This document shows positions 38,743-50,268 of a stretch of DNA of 64,000 nucleotides, piece after piece (position 1 is the first letter of the stretch; every line of letters begins with the position of its first letter). The notes under the pieces were generated by a model. It worked only from the letters and a program-made list of their open reading frames with translations, searched no databases and had not been told where the DNA came from. The position numbers and the translations under genes were made by a program. Source of the DNA: Sindora glabra (taxonomy: Eukaryota; Streptophyta; Magnoliopsida; Fabales; Fabaceae); assembly GCA_020226215.1 (NCBI GenBank), contig CM035226.1, positions 89,676,895 to 89,740,894 on the forward strand. The letters are read 5' to 3'.

Positions 38743-40010
38743 TAAAGGTGTGAAAATGGGTTAGGTCTAACAAATTAACTTGGGATTAGTATAATTTTGC
38801 CCACCTTGTGGTTAGAACTAGTATGAAAATGATAACAATAGTCTTACTTGATAAGGGACTGAGATTAGTTAACCTAATTTGATAAAGGATTAAGACTGAT
38901 AAGTGTTAGCTCGTTGAGTTATTAGATTAACTTATTAACTTGATAATAGTAATTAGTAATAAATGATTAATTTATTATTATATATTTAATTTATATATAT
39001 TAAAATAATAATAGCATATTAAAATTATACTTTAATATATATAATATTAAAATTATATATAAATAATATTAAAATTAATAAATTTATATATTTAATATTA
39101 TCAATATATATTATATAAGTTTCTTTAAATAAATAATTATATTAAAATTTGAATTAGTACTTTTATATTAAAAATTTAAATTATTTAAAATTTTTAAATA
39201 AAATTTTTTTAATATCAATAAATAAATTATATGCATATATATAATATAATACATTATTATTATTTTTTATTATATATAAATTATTATAATTATTTTTATT
39301 AATATATTATTTATATAATTATTTATATATATTTAATAATGTATACATTATTAAATATATTTATTTTTTATATGTCACTTTGGACATGATTAATATATAT
39401 TTAATAATATATATTTATTTTACATGTGGTAAAAATATTTCTAGTCAATATATTCTTTTTTGTATTAACAATGATGAGATTTTAATTTAAAATTTTAGTA
39501 TATTGAAAAGTTACTAATATATTTTAAGGAATTAGCAACAAAACACATTAATATATAAAAAAATTCTTACTTTCTTTTTTAAAAGATTCATATTTAATTT
39601 CTTTAAAATTTAAAAAATATATAATTTTTATTTCAATTATCTCAATAAATTTATCTTAATTTCATTCTTTTAATAAAATTTTAAGTGATAATGATGAAAT
39701 ATAATTATATTTAATAATAATAGATTTTAATTAATTAATAATATAGAATTAATAATAAATAAATAAATAATATAATAATAGTAAAATATAATAGGTTATA
39801 GAACTTGCTTGAACTCGTCTAGTAAATACCAACTTAGAATTAGGATTGAGATTGAGATTGTAGCAATTCAATTTGAACCCAACCTATTAAAAAAGTAACC
39901 TAGTTTACAACTGGTTCAATGTATAATTCTTGCCTATTAAGTTAGTTTGGTAGGGTTGGATTAACTTATTTTGATAGGTCTACTTGGATTAACTTATTTT
40001 GATAGGTCTA
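38743..40010. mobile_element. Non-autonomous hAT-like element, 1268 bp
   Basis: The left end reads TAAAGGTGTGAAAATGGGTT. The right end, in reverse complement, reads TAGACCTATCAAAATAAGTT followed by AATCCAAC, an imperfect terminal inverted repeat. The 8-bp flanks are identical. TAGGGGTGTCAAAATGGG-type ends are well known for plant hAT MITEs. The interior (about 38960-39790) is nearly pure A/T with no coding capacity. Strand cannot be assigned. Confidence 0.75.
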
Positions 40011-40013
40011 CTT
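39958..40013. repeat. Perfect 28-bp tandem duplication at hAT terminus
   Basis: Positions 39958-39985 and 39986-40013 are identical: GGATTAACTTATTTTGATAG plus GTCTACTT. The unit comprises the last 25 bp of the element plus the first three bases (CTT) of the target duplication. Confidence 0.9.
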
Positions 40014-40018
40014 ATAGT
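40011..40018. repeat. 8-bp target duplication CTTATAGT (right)
   Basis: Identical to 38735-38742. Confidence 0.85.
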
Positions 40019-40913
40019 GCTATGGAATGAATAAAATCTACTTTAATCTAGTTCATTCACTCTCTCTATTTTATGTAGAATATTTTTTTAATTTGATTTC
40101 TTTTTAAAATATAATTTTTTCTTGTTTATTTATCATATATACATGCTAAAATTATAATTAATTAGATTATGTGTTTATAATATAAAATCACTGCTTTAAT
40201 AATATAGCAGTGAACCTTCAGTGGCCTTATCATGTTCATCATTACTATCATCCCATAAAAAAGAAAAGAACATTTTATGGTCTAGATTTTTTCAATTACC
40301 TTAACAAAAAAAGTCACTTCAAGTAAAACAGTCATTCTTTTGAAGTGGCTTTCAATCAAGTTCATTTATCATTTTGAATATAATTAATAAATCAAAATTG
40401 GTTAAACTTATATATTTGTATATGATTTTACTTTTGACAAGTTGGATTTCAATTTATTCTTTAAAAAAAGGAAAGAAAATATATATAATGCTTGGAAAGT
40501 TTATATGGTCTAAAGTTAGTTTTAGGCTTGGTTTTTTTCACACAATTATATCAAATATGGCATGGAATATAGTGAATAAAATAGTGAGCTATAATAATCT
40601 CCATAAGAATAATTCTTGGAAACGGGTACAAGTTAACCCTAGTTATGTATACATAGAAAATTGAAAAGAGAATGAATTTATTAGATATGTATATTCAATT
40701 GATGTATTTCATCATTATATAATTTTGAGTAACTGAGTTTTTGGAATATTAATATTAGGTTTTGGCTTAATTGTCAATATATAACTTTTTTTCCTAAGTA
40801 TGTCTTTCAAAATATAAATATGTGAGAAATTTGTTGTGAGTAATCATTTTATGCGTTTTAATTTTTTTATTAGTAGAAATAACCATATGTTATAATCTAA
40901 CTCAAAATTAATG
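40019..40913. other. Unassigned AT-rich DNA
   Basis: The 96-codon frame at 40374-40664 has no motif I recognise and its composition is ordinary for this AT-rich DNA, so I do not call it a gene. TCACTGCT and AGCAGTGA at about 40187-40214 form a small palindrome. Confidence 0.4.
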
Positions 40914-41714
40914 ATTAATGTGGAAGATGACATTGAGATAATTTCACAAGCCTTACATCATTAATTAACCTATGTTTTTTTTAATTGCTTCAAGATAAAT
41001 TTACAATTTACTATTCTTAAATTATATATTTTCTTAGGAGAGATTTTAATTCCATTATTATTGGGTCTAAGTGAGCTATTTTTCTACATATGTTATCACA
41101 CTATTACTATATCCTCTATAAATTGCATAACTATGTGATTATGATGGCCACCAATGGTCTCATACTACCTAAAAAAATAATAATTTTAGTGACAACAAAA
41201 GTGGTCACAAAAGGTTGATATTTAATCATAAAAAAACTTTTAGTGACAATAAAATTTCTATACTAAAAAACCTTGATATTATATTTGTGATATCAAATGA
41301 TACTTGTCACTAAAATCTTGCATTTTATGACATAGTTTGTTGTCATTATAAATCAACATTTTTTTAATAGTAAGAATGGTTAAATTACTAAATGTAAGCA
41401 AGCAAGACAAATTGACAACTTTTTGTGACAATTAGATCACATTGTCACTAAAAATCATATTAGTGATAAATTTTCTTGTTGCTATAAAGTTGAAATTCAA
41501 TGACAAAAAGATATTATTGTCACTAATTGTTGACTTTAGTGAGAACAATTATTATCACAAAAGCTTTTTTTCAATGATGACATAGTAAGTTGTTATTAAA
41601 AATATAATATTTGTGACAATTAATATTACGACTAAATCTTGTTTTTTTTATGTTAACATATTTATATTGTCACTAAATATAATATTTCTAATAATCATTA
41701 TCATCATTGAAAAC
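40914..41714. repeat. ~800-bp direct repeat, left copy (abuts LINE 3' end)
   Basis: It aligns collinearly with 53321-54110 from ATTAATGTGGAAG to CATCATTGAAAACC. It ends directly at the T-run that represents the LINE poly(A) tail. It contains many TTTAGTGACAA / TTGTCACTAAA motifs in both orientations, resembling CACTA subterminal repeats. It may be an unusually long target-site duplication of the LINE, or one of two copies of an older repeat. Confidence 0.8.
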
Positions 41715-42548
41715 CTTTTTTTTATAGGCAATAGGGCTAAAATCCTAAAAAAAAAACAGACCAAACAACATTGGACATAAGGTTGTAACGACCTAAAACA
41801 TCCTCTTTCAATACTTCACAAATAGTAAGTTTATATGGAAGTAGAGTGCCATAGGGATCATTATGCGCTAATAAGGCTAACTTGTCTGCAACTGTATTTG
41901 ATCTTTTGCAAGTATGGCATATTTTAACCAAGCTAATGTGTTGAATGCAATCATTAATGTTTCTTAACATTTTGGTAGCAAAGTGTAAGATGGGACAACT
42001 CTTTATTGGTTGTTGAACAAACTCTAAACAGTATGTTTCTACAATGCATTTCTACACTTTCTTTTCCTTAATAACATGCAAGCTAGTGAGGATTCCCCAT
42101 AGTTCAACTTGAAGAGGTGAATAGAATCTTAGTTTCATTCTAAAGCTTATCATCTAGGAGCCTAATTCATCTCTTAACACCCCAACATAAGTTGCCTCCT
42201 CATTATACTCCAACATAGATATGTTCACATTGAACTTAAACTAACTTATAAGGGGTAAAATTCAAGAAGCATTAAGCTAGGGAGGAATATGCTTGGTGAC
42301 TGTAAAACCTTTATATGGATTTTTAGCTCTAGAAAATTCTTCAACTTTTTTTATCACATTATCAAATAAATTTCCATTCTAAGTAGCATTTCCTCCAAAG
42401 ATAACTTCATTTCTGTGAAAACCATGATAACATGTTATACCAAATATAGAGCTTTATTACCAATTTTCACAATAAACCATTCTTTTGGATAGATTCTCTT
42501 AATCCATTCCATTAGAACCATTGAGAAAAACCACTTCATAACTAAAAC

Positions 42549-45483
42549 TATCACGATCAAAATCTCGATCTTGACTAAAGTAGATCTCAAGAACGATTTC
42601 CACAAGCCTTAATAGTAACTACTCAAATTCTAACTTCTACTTTCATGGAGACTTAAATTACACTTTAAATTTTGTAGAAAAATGGACAGAGTCTCCCTAT
42701 CTTTGGACATTTCCTAAGGGTTACATGTCTTATAATATAAAACTTGTATATTTCCAAATACGATAGCATCAACATACACATAACAATATACAATTCTCAA
42801 ATTTATATACAGATACAATAACATCTTTATCTCAATTTTTGATCCTACTCTAAAGAGAATTCCAACTATCAAATTTTCCAATCTTAGTAATCTTTGATTC
42901 TCTCTGCATGAGGTATAGCTTAAATAAACTATCTCAATCTCAAAACATTGAAATAAAATGGAGTGAATTATATGAATTCAGTGAGCATATATCTACCATT
43001 ACTAAACTTGGATTCAATTATATTAAATGGTCATATGCTAGTTAAGAGTTTGATTAGAGAAATAAATGCAATTTGAACTCCTTGAATTTCTAAATGTGCA
43101 AAACCAAGTCTCGAATGAAATATTCACTTACACAAAACTTAACTTTTATACTTTTCATCATAAATTATAATAATCTCAACCCTTCACAACTATTTATTGG
43201 AAATTTCCCTTCTAGCTTTTGAAGCACCCCTTCATTACAGTTCATAATTCCTAAAGTCATTGCTCTAACATAATTCAAACTTCCAATGCTATCCATGGCA
43301 TAATTCACAGATAATATATATGCATGAAAACTCAACTCTTATAAAAACTTCAATGCAAAAATAGTGGTATACGACCATAACATATAAATATCATTAAACT
43401 CAATAACAATCCATCAATAATTAGAAACTTCACTAATATACTTCCACTGCACACTTTGATCGATTTACAATCACTTGATACCTAATTACATATGAATATA
43501 TATATATGTACATGCATATGAATATGAAATTTGTACTGTCAATAAGAAGAATACAATTCACCATATTTAAGTTATCTTTTATTAAAATAAAATCTATTAT
43601 GAAATGTATACTCATCTATGGGGTCGTCTATCTACTTCATGAAGTTTCAAGATATTCATAATTATCTTTCATTTTCATCCTACTCATAATTTATAAGAAT
43701 AAATTATGGATAAATAAGTAATCCATGTTTTTCCCAATCATATTAGTTTTAAATTTATATCATGATATACTAATAACTTAAATTTATTAATTCCTTTATT
43801 TTTATAAGATTAACTCATAAATTATTATAAAGAAATCAAAGCCTTCCATAAATAAAAGTTTCCCCAAATCAAGCTCTAGACACTAAAGTGTTAAAACTTT
43901 ATGTTGTGAGAATATTCTATTGTCATCATTTATGAAACTATACACTTGTTTCTCCATATTCCTATTTTTATCTCACAAGATCATGATATATATAAACATA
44001 CACACATATTAAAGATTTTTTAACACTCCAAAATATGGAGATTAATAATATAAAAGCTCCAATTATGCTATTTTAACATTCTACAATATAAAAATTGTAG
44101 TTTTTCTAAGTCATCATCATTTATTCAAAATCTATATATAAATGGGATTTCTTATACCAAACTCAAATCCTTCAAAATAGTAAAATATAATACTTTAATT
44201 TTACTTTAATCCTACTATTTCAACAATTTATATCATAAAAATTCAATTTTCTAAGCCATTATTATATATTTCAAACATACATAAAATGAGTTTTTTCTAA
44301 TCTAGCTTCAAATACCTAGGCACTAGTAAAATTAATGGTATATTCAAATCTTAATTAAGCTATTTTAGCTCTTAATAGCATAAAAATATTAATTTACCAA
44401 ACATTATCATTTCCCTCAAAATATTTAAAAATAAGTTTCTTGGGTTAATAATCAAATTATCATAAAAATTGAAATTTTATGACGTAATCATGCTCATTGT
44501 TTTTTGAAGTACATAGGCAGAGTTCACCTATGACAAAAGCTCATTGGAATGTCAGCAAGGGAAAGGATCGAATAGCCCTTGTTGCTAATGTCCAAGATTA
44601 ATCACAGATCGTGACTTCTTCACACCACCAAGCTATGGCTGGCTGTAAAAAGAACAAAAACACGATGGTGGAGACAGTTAGAGAACAATGCCCTTTGCAT
44701 TAGGAATGGAAGGTGCAATAGCTACAATAGCTTCCTCGTACGTGCTTCAAGATAGCTTCATCCAACTTCTTTCATTGTGAATGTTTGACAACTTACCTGT
44801 AAGCCACCTACAGTGATAAATGCTAGCATTGGCCATGAGTCTAATTGAAATAGAAGTAATCACATTTAGAAAAACAAAAAATTGGAAGGAAAAGAGAAAA
44901 GGGCTAGAGCTAGTGAGGAAAGAGAAGTTAAAAAAATATAAAAAGAAAGAAGATGCCAACATTATAAAGATAAGAGAGGAACATGTTAAAAATATAAGCT
45001 GTGGGTAACGATTCTATGCTTCCCGCACCTATAGGCTTAAATCTCTTTATAAAATCTCAAGCACTTATCTATTTCAAAACTCATTTTATGAAACTTATTT
45101 TATTTAAAACTCCATTTCATGTGTTTTTTCAATACATACATATATATATAATTATAATAACTTGATAAAATTAAAAATCTTAAAAATAAACATTTTAATT
45201 TCCTTTAATTTCAAAAAATAATTTATCCAATGCAAATGATTTATTTCATCAATTCTTGCACCATGATCACCAAAATTATTTTCAACATGTGAGAAAATTT
45301 TTATAGAAATTATTAAAAAAAACCTTGAATTAAAAATGGCTATATAAAATAAATATATTTTGAATATTATCATCAATATCATTTAATCATTTTAAAAAAT
45401 AAAATTAAAATTAAATATTAATAAAATAAAAAATAAATTTTTACAAATATTAAAATTTATAATAATAAACTCAGGCTATTACA
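42549..45483 (-). mobile_element. Family-C solo LTR, ~2.9 kb, inside LINE ORF2
   Basis: On the minus strand it begins TGTAATAGCCTGAG (ending at plus position 45483) and ends TTTTGATCGTGATA. Its end region (GTTAGAATTTGAG, then TTAAGGCTTGTGGAAATCG) matches 61258-61300 of the plus-strand relative, GTTAGAATTTGAC then TTAAGGCTTATGGAAATCG. LINE coding text resumes on either side, which confirms the insertion. The 5-bp flanks AAAAC and AGAAT match at only three of five positions. Short frames at 44747-45008 and 45152-45382 within it are chance. Confidence 0.75.
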
Positions 45484-48400
45484 AGAATTTTCATCAATTT
45501 GCACCAAACTTCCTTTATAGTGGGATAATCTTTGATGGCATTTAAGGTAGTTTCCTCATGCCACCCATACCTCAAACAAGCAAAATTAGTAGATAGAGAT
45601 TTTGCCATTCTTTGAGAATTAGTTAAGTATCTTTGATGGCAAACTAACCATAATAAGGTTTTAATACATTGTAGTCCCTACACCTTCCATACACTCTTCT
45701 AAGCGAAGTTCTACGTGCTAGGTTTATTATCATATAGGTAAGTATAAGTAGACTTTATAGAAAAGCTTCCATTTGATATTAAGCTCAAAGCCACACAATC
45801 CTCTCCCTAGCTTGAAGAAGGAGGATGCATGGCTAAGATTACATTGCTAACATCATCTAGAAGCTTTCCTCTAATCAAATCAATATATCAATTCCTAGAA
45901 GTTATCAAGAACTTGTCAACTATTAGATTTTTTTTCTTTTCTAAAATGGCTACAATAATAAAGTCATTCAAAGTGGGAAAGTCAAGAACCTAGGGATCTA
46001 TCTAAAACTAAGTGTTGTGCCATTCTAGATCTTGTAACATATGTTCTGTAATAGCTCAAGCCATACTTTACAAATAGCATGCCATAAATTTAAAAGGTTA
46101 TGACCCAAGTTCACCTTTAGATCTCTATCTACAACACATTTGTATTTGTTTAAAAGCACATAAGGCCCAAAGAGGTGATTAGTTCTACATTAGTCTGCAT
46201 CCTAACTTTAGCATGAAAGCTTTATTCATAGCATGGAGATTTCTTACGCCTAAACCCTTTTCTTTTTTTGGTTAGTCGATTTCATCCCATGATACTAAAT
46301 GAATCTTCCATTAATCAAAAGATGAGCCCTAAAGAAAGGCTCTTTCTAGCCTTTCAATCTTATCTAACACACTTTTAAGAATGAGATTCATCTCTGTCAT
46401 ATGACTTAGAATAGTAGAGATCATAGATCAAGATAGAGTAAGTCCTCCTATGATAAATTCTTTACTTTCTATCCATTCAACTTCTTATTGACTTTCTCAA
46501 TAATGAAGTTATAAGTATTCTTAGTAATTCTCTTATAATAAAGAGGAATCTCCATGTACAAACTAAGATCATTAGTTAGGCAAAATCCTAATTCATTACT
46601 TATTTAGGTAGCTCGATTCGTATGATATTGCAAGAAAAGAACATTATGGTTTTATCATTGCTTACCTGCTGCCCTAAGTTTTTATAAAGTAAATCTAAAC
46701 AAGCATTAATAGCATGAGCATTATTAAGAAAAGCTTCAAAAAGCAAAACCAAGTCATTTGCAAGAAATAAGTAAGACAATATAGGACCAATTCTCCGAAG
46801 AGTAATAGGAATCCAAGTATTTTTAGATATTACTTTAGTAATCACATGAGCTGACCTTTCAATACATAATAAAAAAAATATAAGGAAGAAGGGGTCTTTT
46901 TAGCGAATTCCTCGCTTCAAGCTACAATATAAAGTTAATTCACCATTCCAAATAATATGCATATTAAGAGTTTTGACACAAACCTTGATAAGCTAAATTA
47001 AATTATTTTTAAGAGTAATAGCTTTTAAAGTGTTTTCTAAGAAATCCTAATCCAGGATATCATAGGCTTTCTCTAGATCTACTTTTATAGCCATCCATCC
47101 TTTACTTTCTTTCTTGGATTTCATAAAATGAATAATCTTTTATGCAATTATAATATTGTTTAAGCTATATTTTCTTGAAACAAAACTACATTGGTTTGGA
47201 GCAATCAAATTTGTTATAGCGATCTTCATTCTAGTAGTAATGATGTTAGTTATTGCCTCATATATAACATTGTAAAGGCTATAAGGCAAAATTATTTGAT
47301 AGCTTTTAGGTTCTCCACCTTTGGAATAAGCATTAAGAAGGTCTTATTGATGGTGCCAATATCATCTAGGTTAAGGAACACATATTTAATTAAGGAATAG
47401 ACTATAGGACTAATTATATCCCATTGAGATTGAAAAAATAAAACATTAAGTCCATCTAAACCTAGAGTTTTTAAAGGGTCCATGCCAAATATAGCATTCT
47501 TGATTTCTTAGTCAGTGATAATTCTATGGACTTTGGATAAAAACACTCTTAGATAACACTAGATAGTTTGTAAATGGAAACTTAGTACATGATTGATCAT
47601 ATGATAAAATCTTAATGTAATAATTTCTAACTAGATCTTGAAGAACATGCTTATTAGTTATCCAATTTCCATTTTCATTCTTTAAAGATAAAATTTAGCT
47701 TTTCATCCTACAAATTAGAGTTGTCATATGAAAATAGCAAGTGTTTAAATCCCTATTCACAAGCCAGTTACATAAGATTTTTGCATTCAAAGAATAGCTC
47801 TTGTTTAGGAACTTATTCATATTATTGCACTAGAGTTTTTTAAAGCTTGATGAGATGATGATTACTAGAATTGCTAATGTTCCTTTGGATTCCTTCAACC
47901 TTCTTAGTATTCCATATTTCCTATAAAAATATTTCTAAAGATTTCCTTATTCCAAGCCTTGATAGGAGTTCATAAACATTCCTTCCAACTATATTAACTA
48001 TGCTAGTTATGAGCCACCTTGTTATTAAAATCTTCATCTAAAAGCCAAGTAACTTGAAATTTTAAGGGATAATATTCAAAATTACTTAACATCTTAGACT
48101 ATAATAAATTAACAATGGGCAAAGATTAGAAAAAATAAAGGGAAGGATACGGAAATAGGTCTTCCAGGAAAACTTCTAGCTATGCATAGTTCCTTAATGT
48201 TTCATCTAATATTTCTTGTACTCTTCCTTTACACCATGTAAATCTGCTGTAGTGAATCCAAGGTCCATAAGTTGGTAGAGTTCAATATAATGATTGAAGT
48301 CTTGAATACTATTAAAGTTATGATAATTACTTCCCTTCTTTTCATTAACTTTTGTATAAGCATTAAAGTCTCCAATAGTAAGCCAATGCATGTCTATTAA

Positions 48401-48643
48401 AGTTATCAATTGAGATAGTAATAACTAATATCTAAAACTTTTGTGATATTTTAGGCCTGCATAGACCACGGTATACACTTAGTTACCTCGTATCTTATCT
48501 TCAACTTCAAAATGGATAAATTGGCTATGTATAACAAGGATTTTGATAGACACATAACTTCCATCCCAGAGAATCTAAATCCCATCTACATAACCATTTG
48601 CCTCTACTTGGATAAAGTTAAGCTAGCTAGTATGCTTAATAAT

Positions 48644-48648
48644 ATTTT
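48644..48648. repeat. Target-site duplication ATTTT (left)
   Basis: ATTTT corresponds to CTTTT at 49998-50002, one mismatch. Confidence 0.6.
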
Positions 48649-49997
48649 TGTTAAGATTAGGAGTCAAACAAACGCAATAGAAATTAACCATCCCAGCCAA
48701 AGGATCCATGTAAAATATTAGATTAGAATAAGGATTTAGTCAATACCTTTCCAATGATTCAAAGACTTGTTCGTTAATCACCTTTTTAACTTCCTTTCAG
48801 CCGAAAACTCCGAGGTATCCACACGAACTAGTAGATCACTAGTGAACGTTCATGACTATTGATTGGAATTCTCCTCCTTTTCCTCGTAGTGTTAGTTATG
48901 CCTCTTCAAGGGTTATAATCAAAGAGGGCTACTAGAGTTTTCTATGCTTTAGGATGCATGAATTATATTTATTATTACTTAAGAAGCCTATTTAAATAGG
49001 TGTATAGAAAATCCTAACTAATTGGGCTTTGTTCCATGTATAATTATGGGCTTATAATTATAACATGGAATTCCCATATGTTAGGCCTAAATAATTTAGT
49101 TCATCAATTCCAAATTCACTAAGTTTTAAGTGTGCGACCCTACAAGTTCTCATTACATTAGCAATAATCATAAATTATATTAGTGATAAAAAATGAATGA
49201 TGTCTAGCAACATATCATTGTTACCCAAGTAATGAAAAAGTCGATAATTTGACTGAACCTGTATATGTGATTATCATCTATGGCCTTTTATCCTAGATAT
49301 CTAGATTAAGCACGAGACATGGACCGTGTCATTCCTATATAGCCGAATTTAAAGGTTTCTTGATTCTTAAGTAAGCTGACTAAAGCAAATATAACTGACA
49401 TACTATATCAATTCATTTGAGCATGGCTATATATTTTCTTAACTTTGCTTAATCAAAGGGCCTATAGATGTCACTCATGTTATATAGGAGGGACAAATTC
49501 TATCTTGATCACACAAATCCCTTCGCATGATATATGACATATCTAATAACTACCCTTACATTCACTCAACCATGAGTGACATAGAGTAATATCAAAATAT
49601 GAAACTCATATGTAGGGAACCTTGACGATCTCATATTAAAGGACCATATTAATAATTATCATTAAAAATCACTCATGACACTTACATAACGATCCATGTA
49701 GTGTTCTTAGGGTATGTTGGTCTAGTATACAAGTTCTCTAACTTGTACTTATATGTAGACTTAATATCTCGTATAAGTAACTACACATGCTAGTCTTAAT
49801 ATATTAAAGTAACTCAATCCACAATGATATATAACTAAGGACATTTAATAATATAATTATTCTAAGGTTATTATCATAACTAAATATGTTATGCAGATAA
49901 TACATGTATAAATATGATAATTGGAATTGTCATTAAAATAACATGATTTAAATTTACAATCATCCATATGATTAATTTTAGGGCATATACATTAACA
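48649..49997 (-). mobile_element. Copia-like solo LTR, 1349 bp, inside LINE ORF2
   Basis: On the minus strand it starts TGTTAATGTATATGCCC and ends CCTAATCTTAACA. It is a close relative of 25117-26476, sharing for example GAAAACTCCGAGGTAT, CTAGTAGATCACTAGTG and the CCTATTTAAATAGG palindrome. The endonuclease text of the LINE resumes on both sides. No internal region remains. Confidence 0.88.
48987..49000 (-). promoter_or_regulatory. Palindromic TATA box CCTATTTAAATAGG
   Basis: Identical to the palindrome in the LTRs at 25117 and 55526. Confidence 0.6.
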
Positions 49998-50268
49998 CTT
50001 TTTAGCCTTATCACTTCTTTTTCTAGTCTCTAAAAGAGAGAAAATATGAAGCTAATGACTTTTAATCATATCTTGGATCATTTTAGGAAGGTTTACTATG
50101 TCACCTCCCTACAATTCCAAATGAATAAATTCATAGAAAACATAATGAGGAAAAGGAAAGTCACTTTAAGGCATTTAGTCATACCAAGCTAGGTGCTATT
50201 CCACCCTTGTAGCTCTTAAATTGCTAATATAACATCATTATCCATATGTTCCATATTTTTTAAGCTCA

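Larger units (their letters stand above)
41737..50134 (-). pseudogene. LINE ORF2 relic (endonuclease, reverse transcriptase, RNase H)
   Basis: ORF2 nicks target DNA and copies element RNA in place. It starts at the ATG at 50134 with FIWNCRE and FSLFLETRKRSDKAK (AP endonuclease start). The Copia-like LTR splits it, and it resumes at about 48600 with ILWDGSYVSIKIL, TIGDFNAYTKVNEKKG and LMDLGF. Reverse transcriptase spans about 47480-46600: GLDGLNVLFFQ, NKTFLMLIPKVEN, KSKGWMAIKVDLEKAYD-like text, then SYLFLANDLVLLFEA. The usual A/F-A-D-D box reads L-A-N-D (Asn codon 46756-46758), so one catalytic Asp is lost. After the family-C LTR, RNase H-like text (GVLRDELGS, then RSNTVADKLALLAH) runs to the stop at 41737. 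Stops, frameshifts and two LTRs make it non-functional. Confidence 0.85.

Noticed and set aside
40374..40664. 96-codon open frame with hydrophobic start
   Set aside because: Hydrophobic, Lys/Ile/Tyr-rich translations are expected from AT-rich noncoding DNA; no domain seen.
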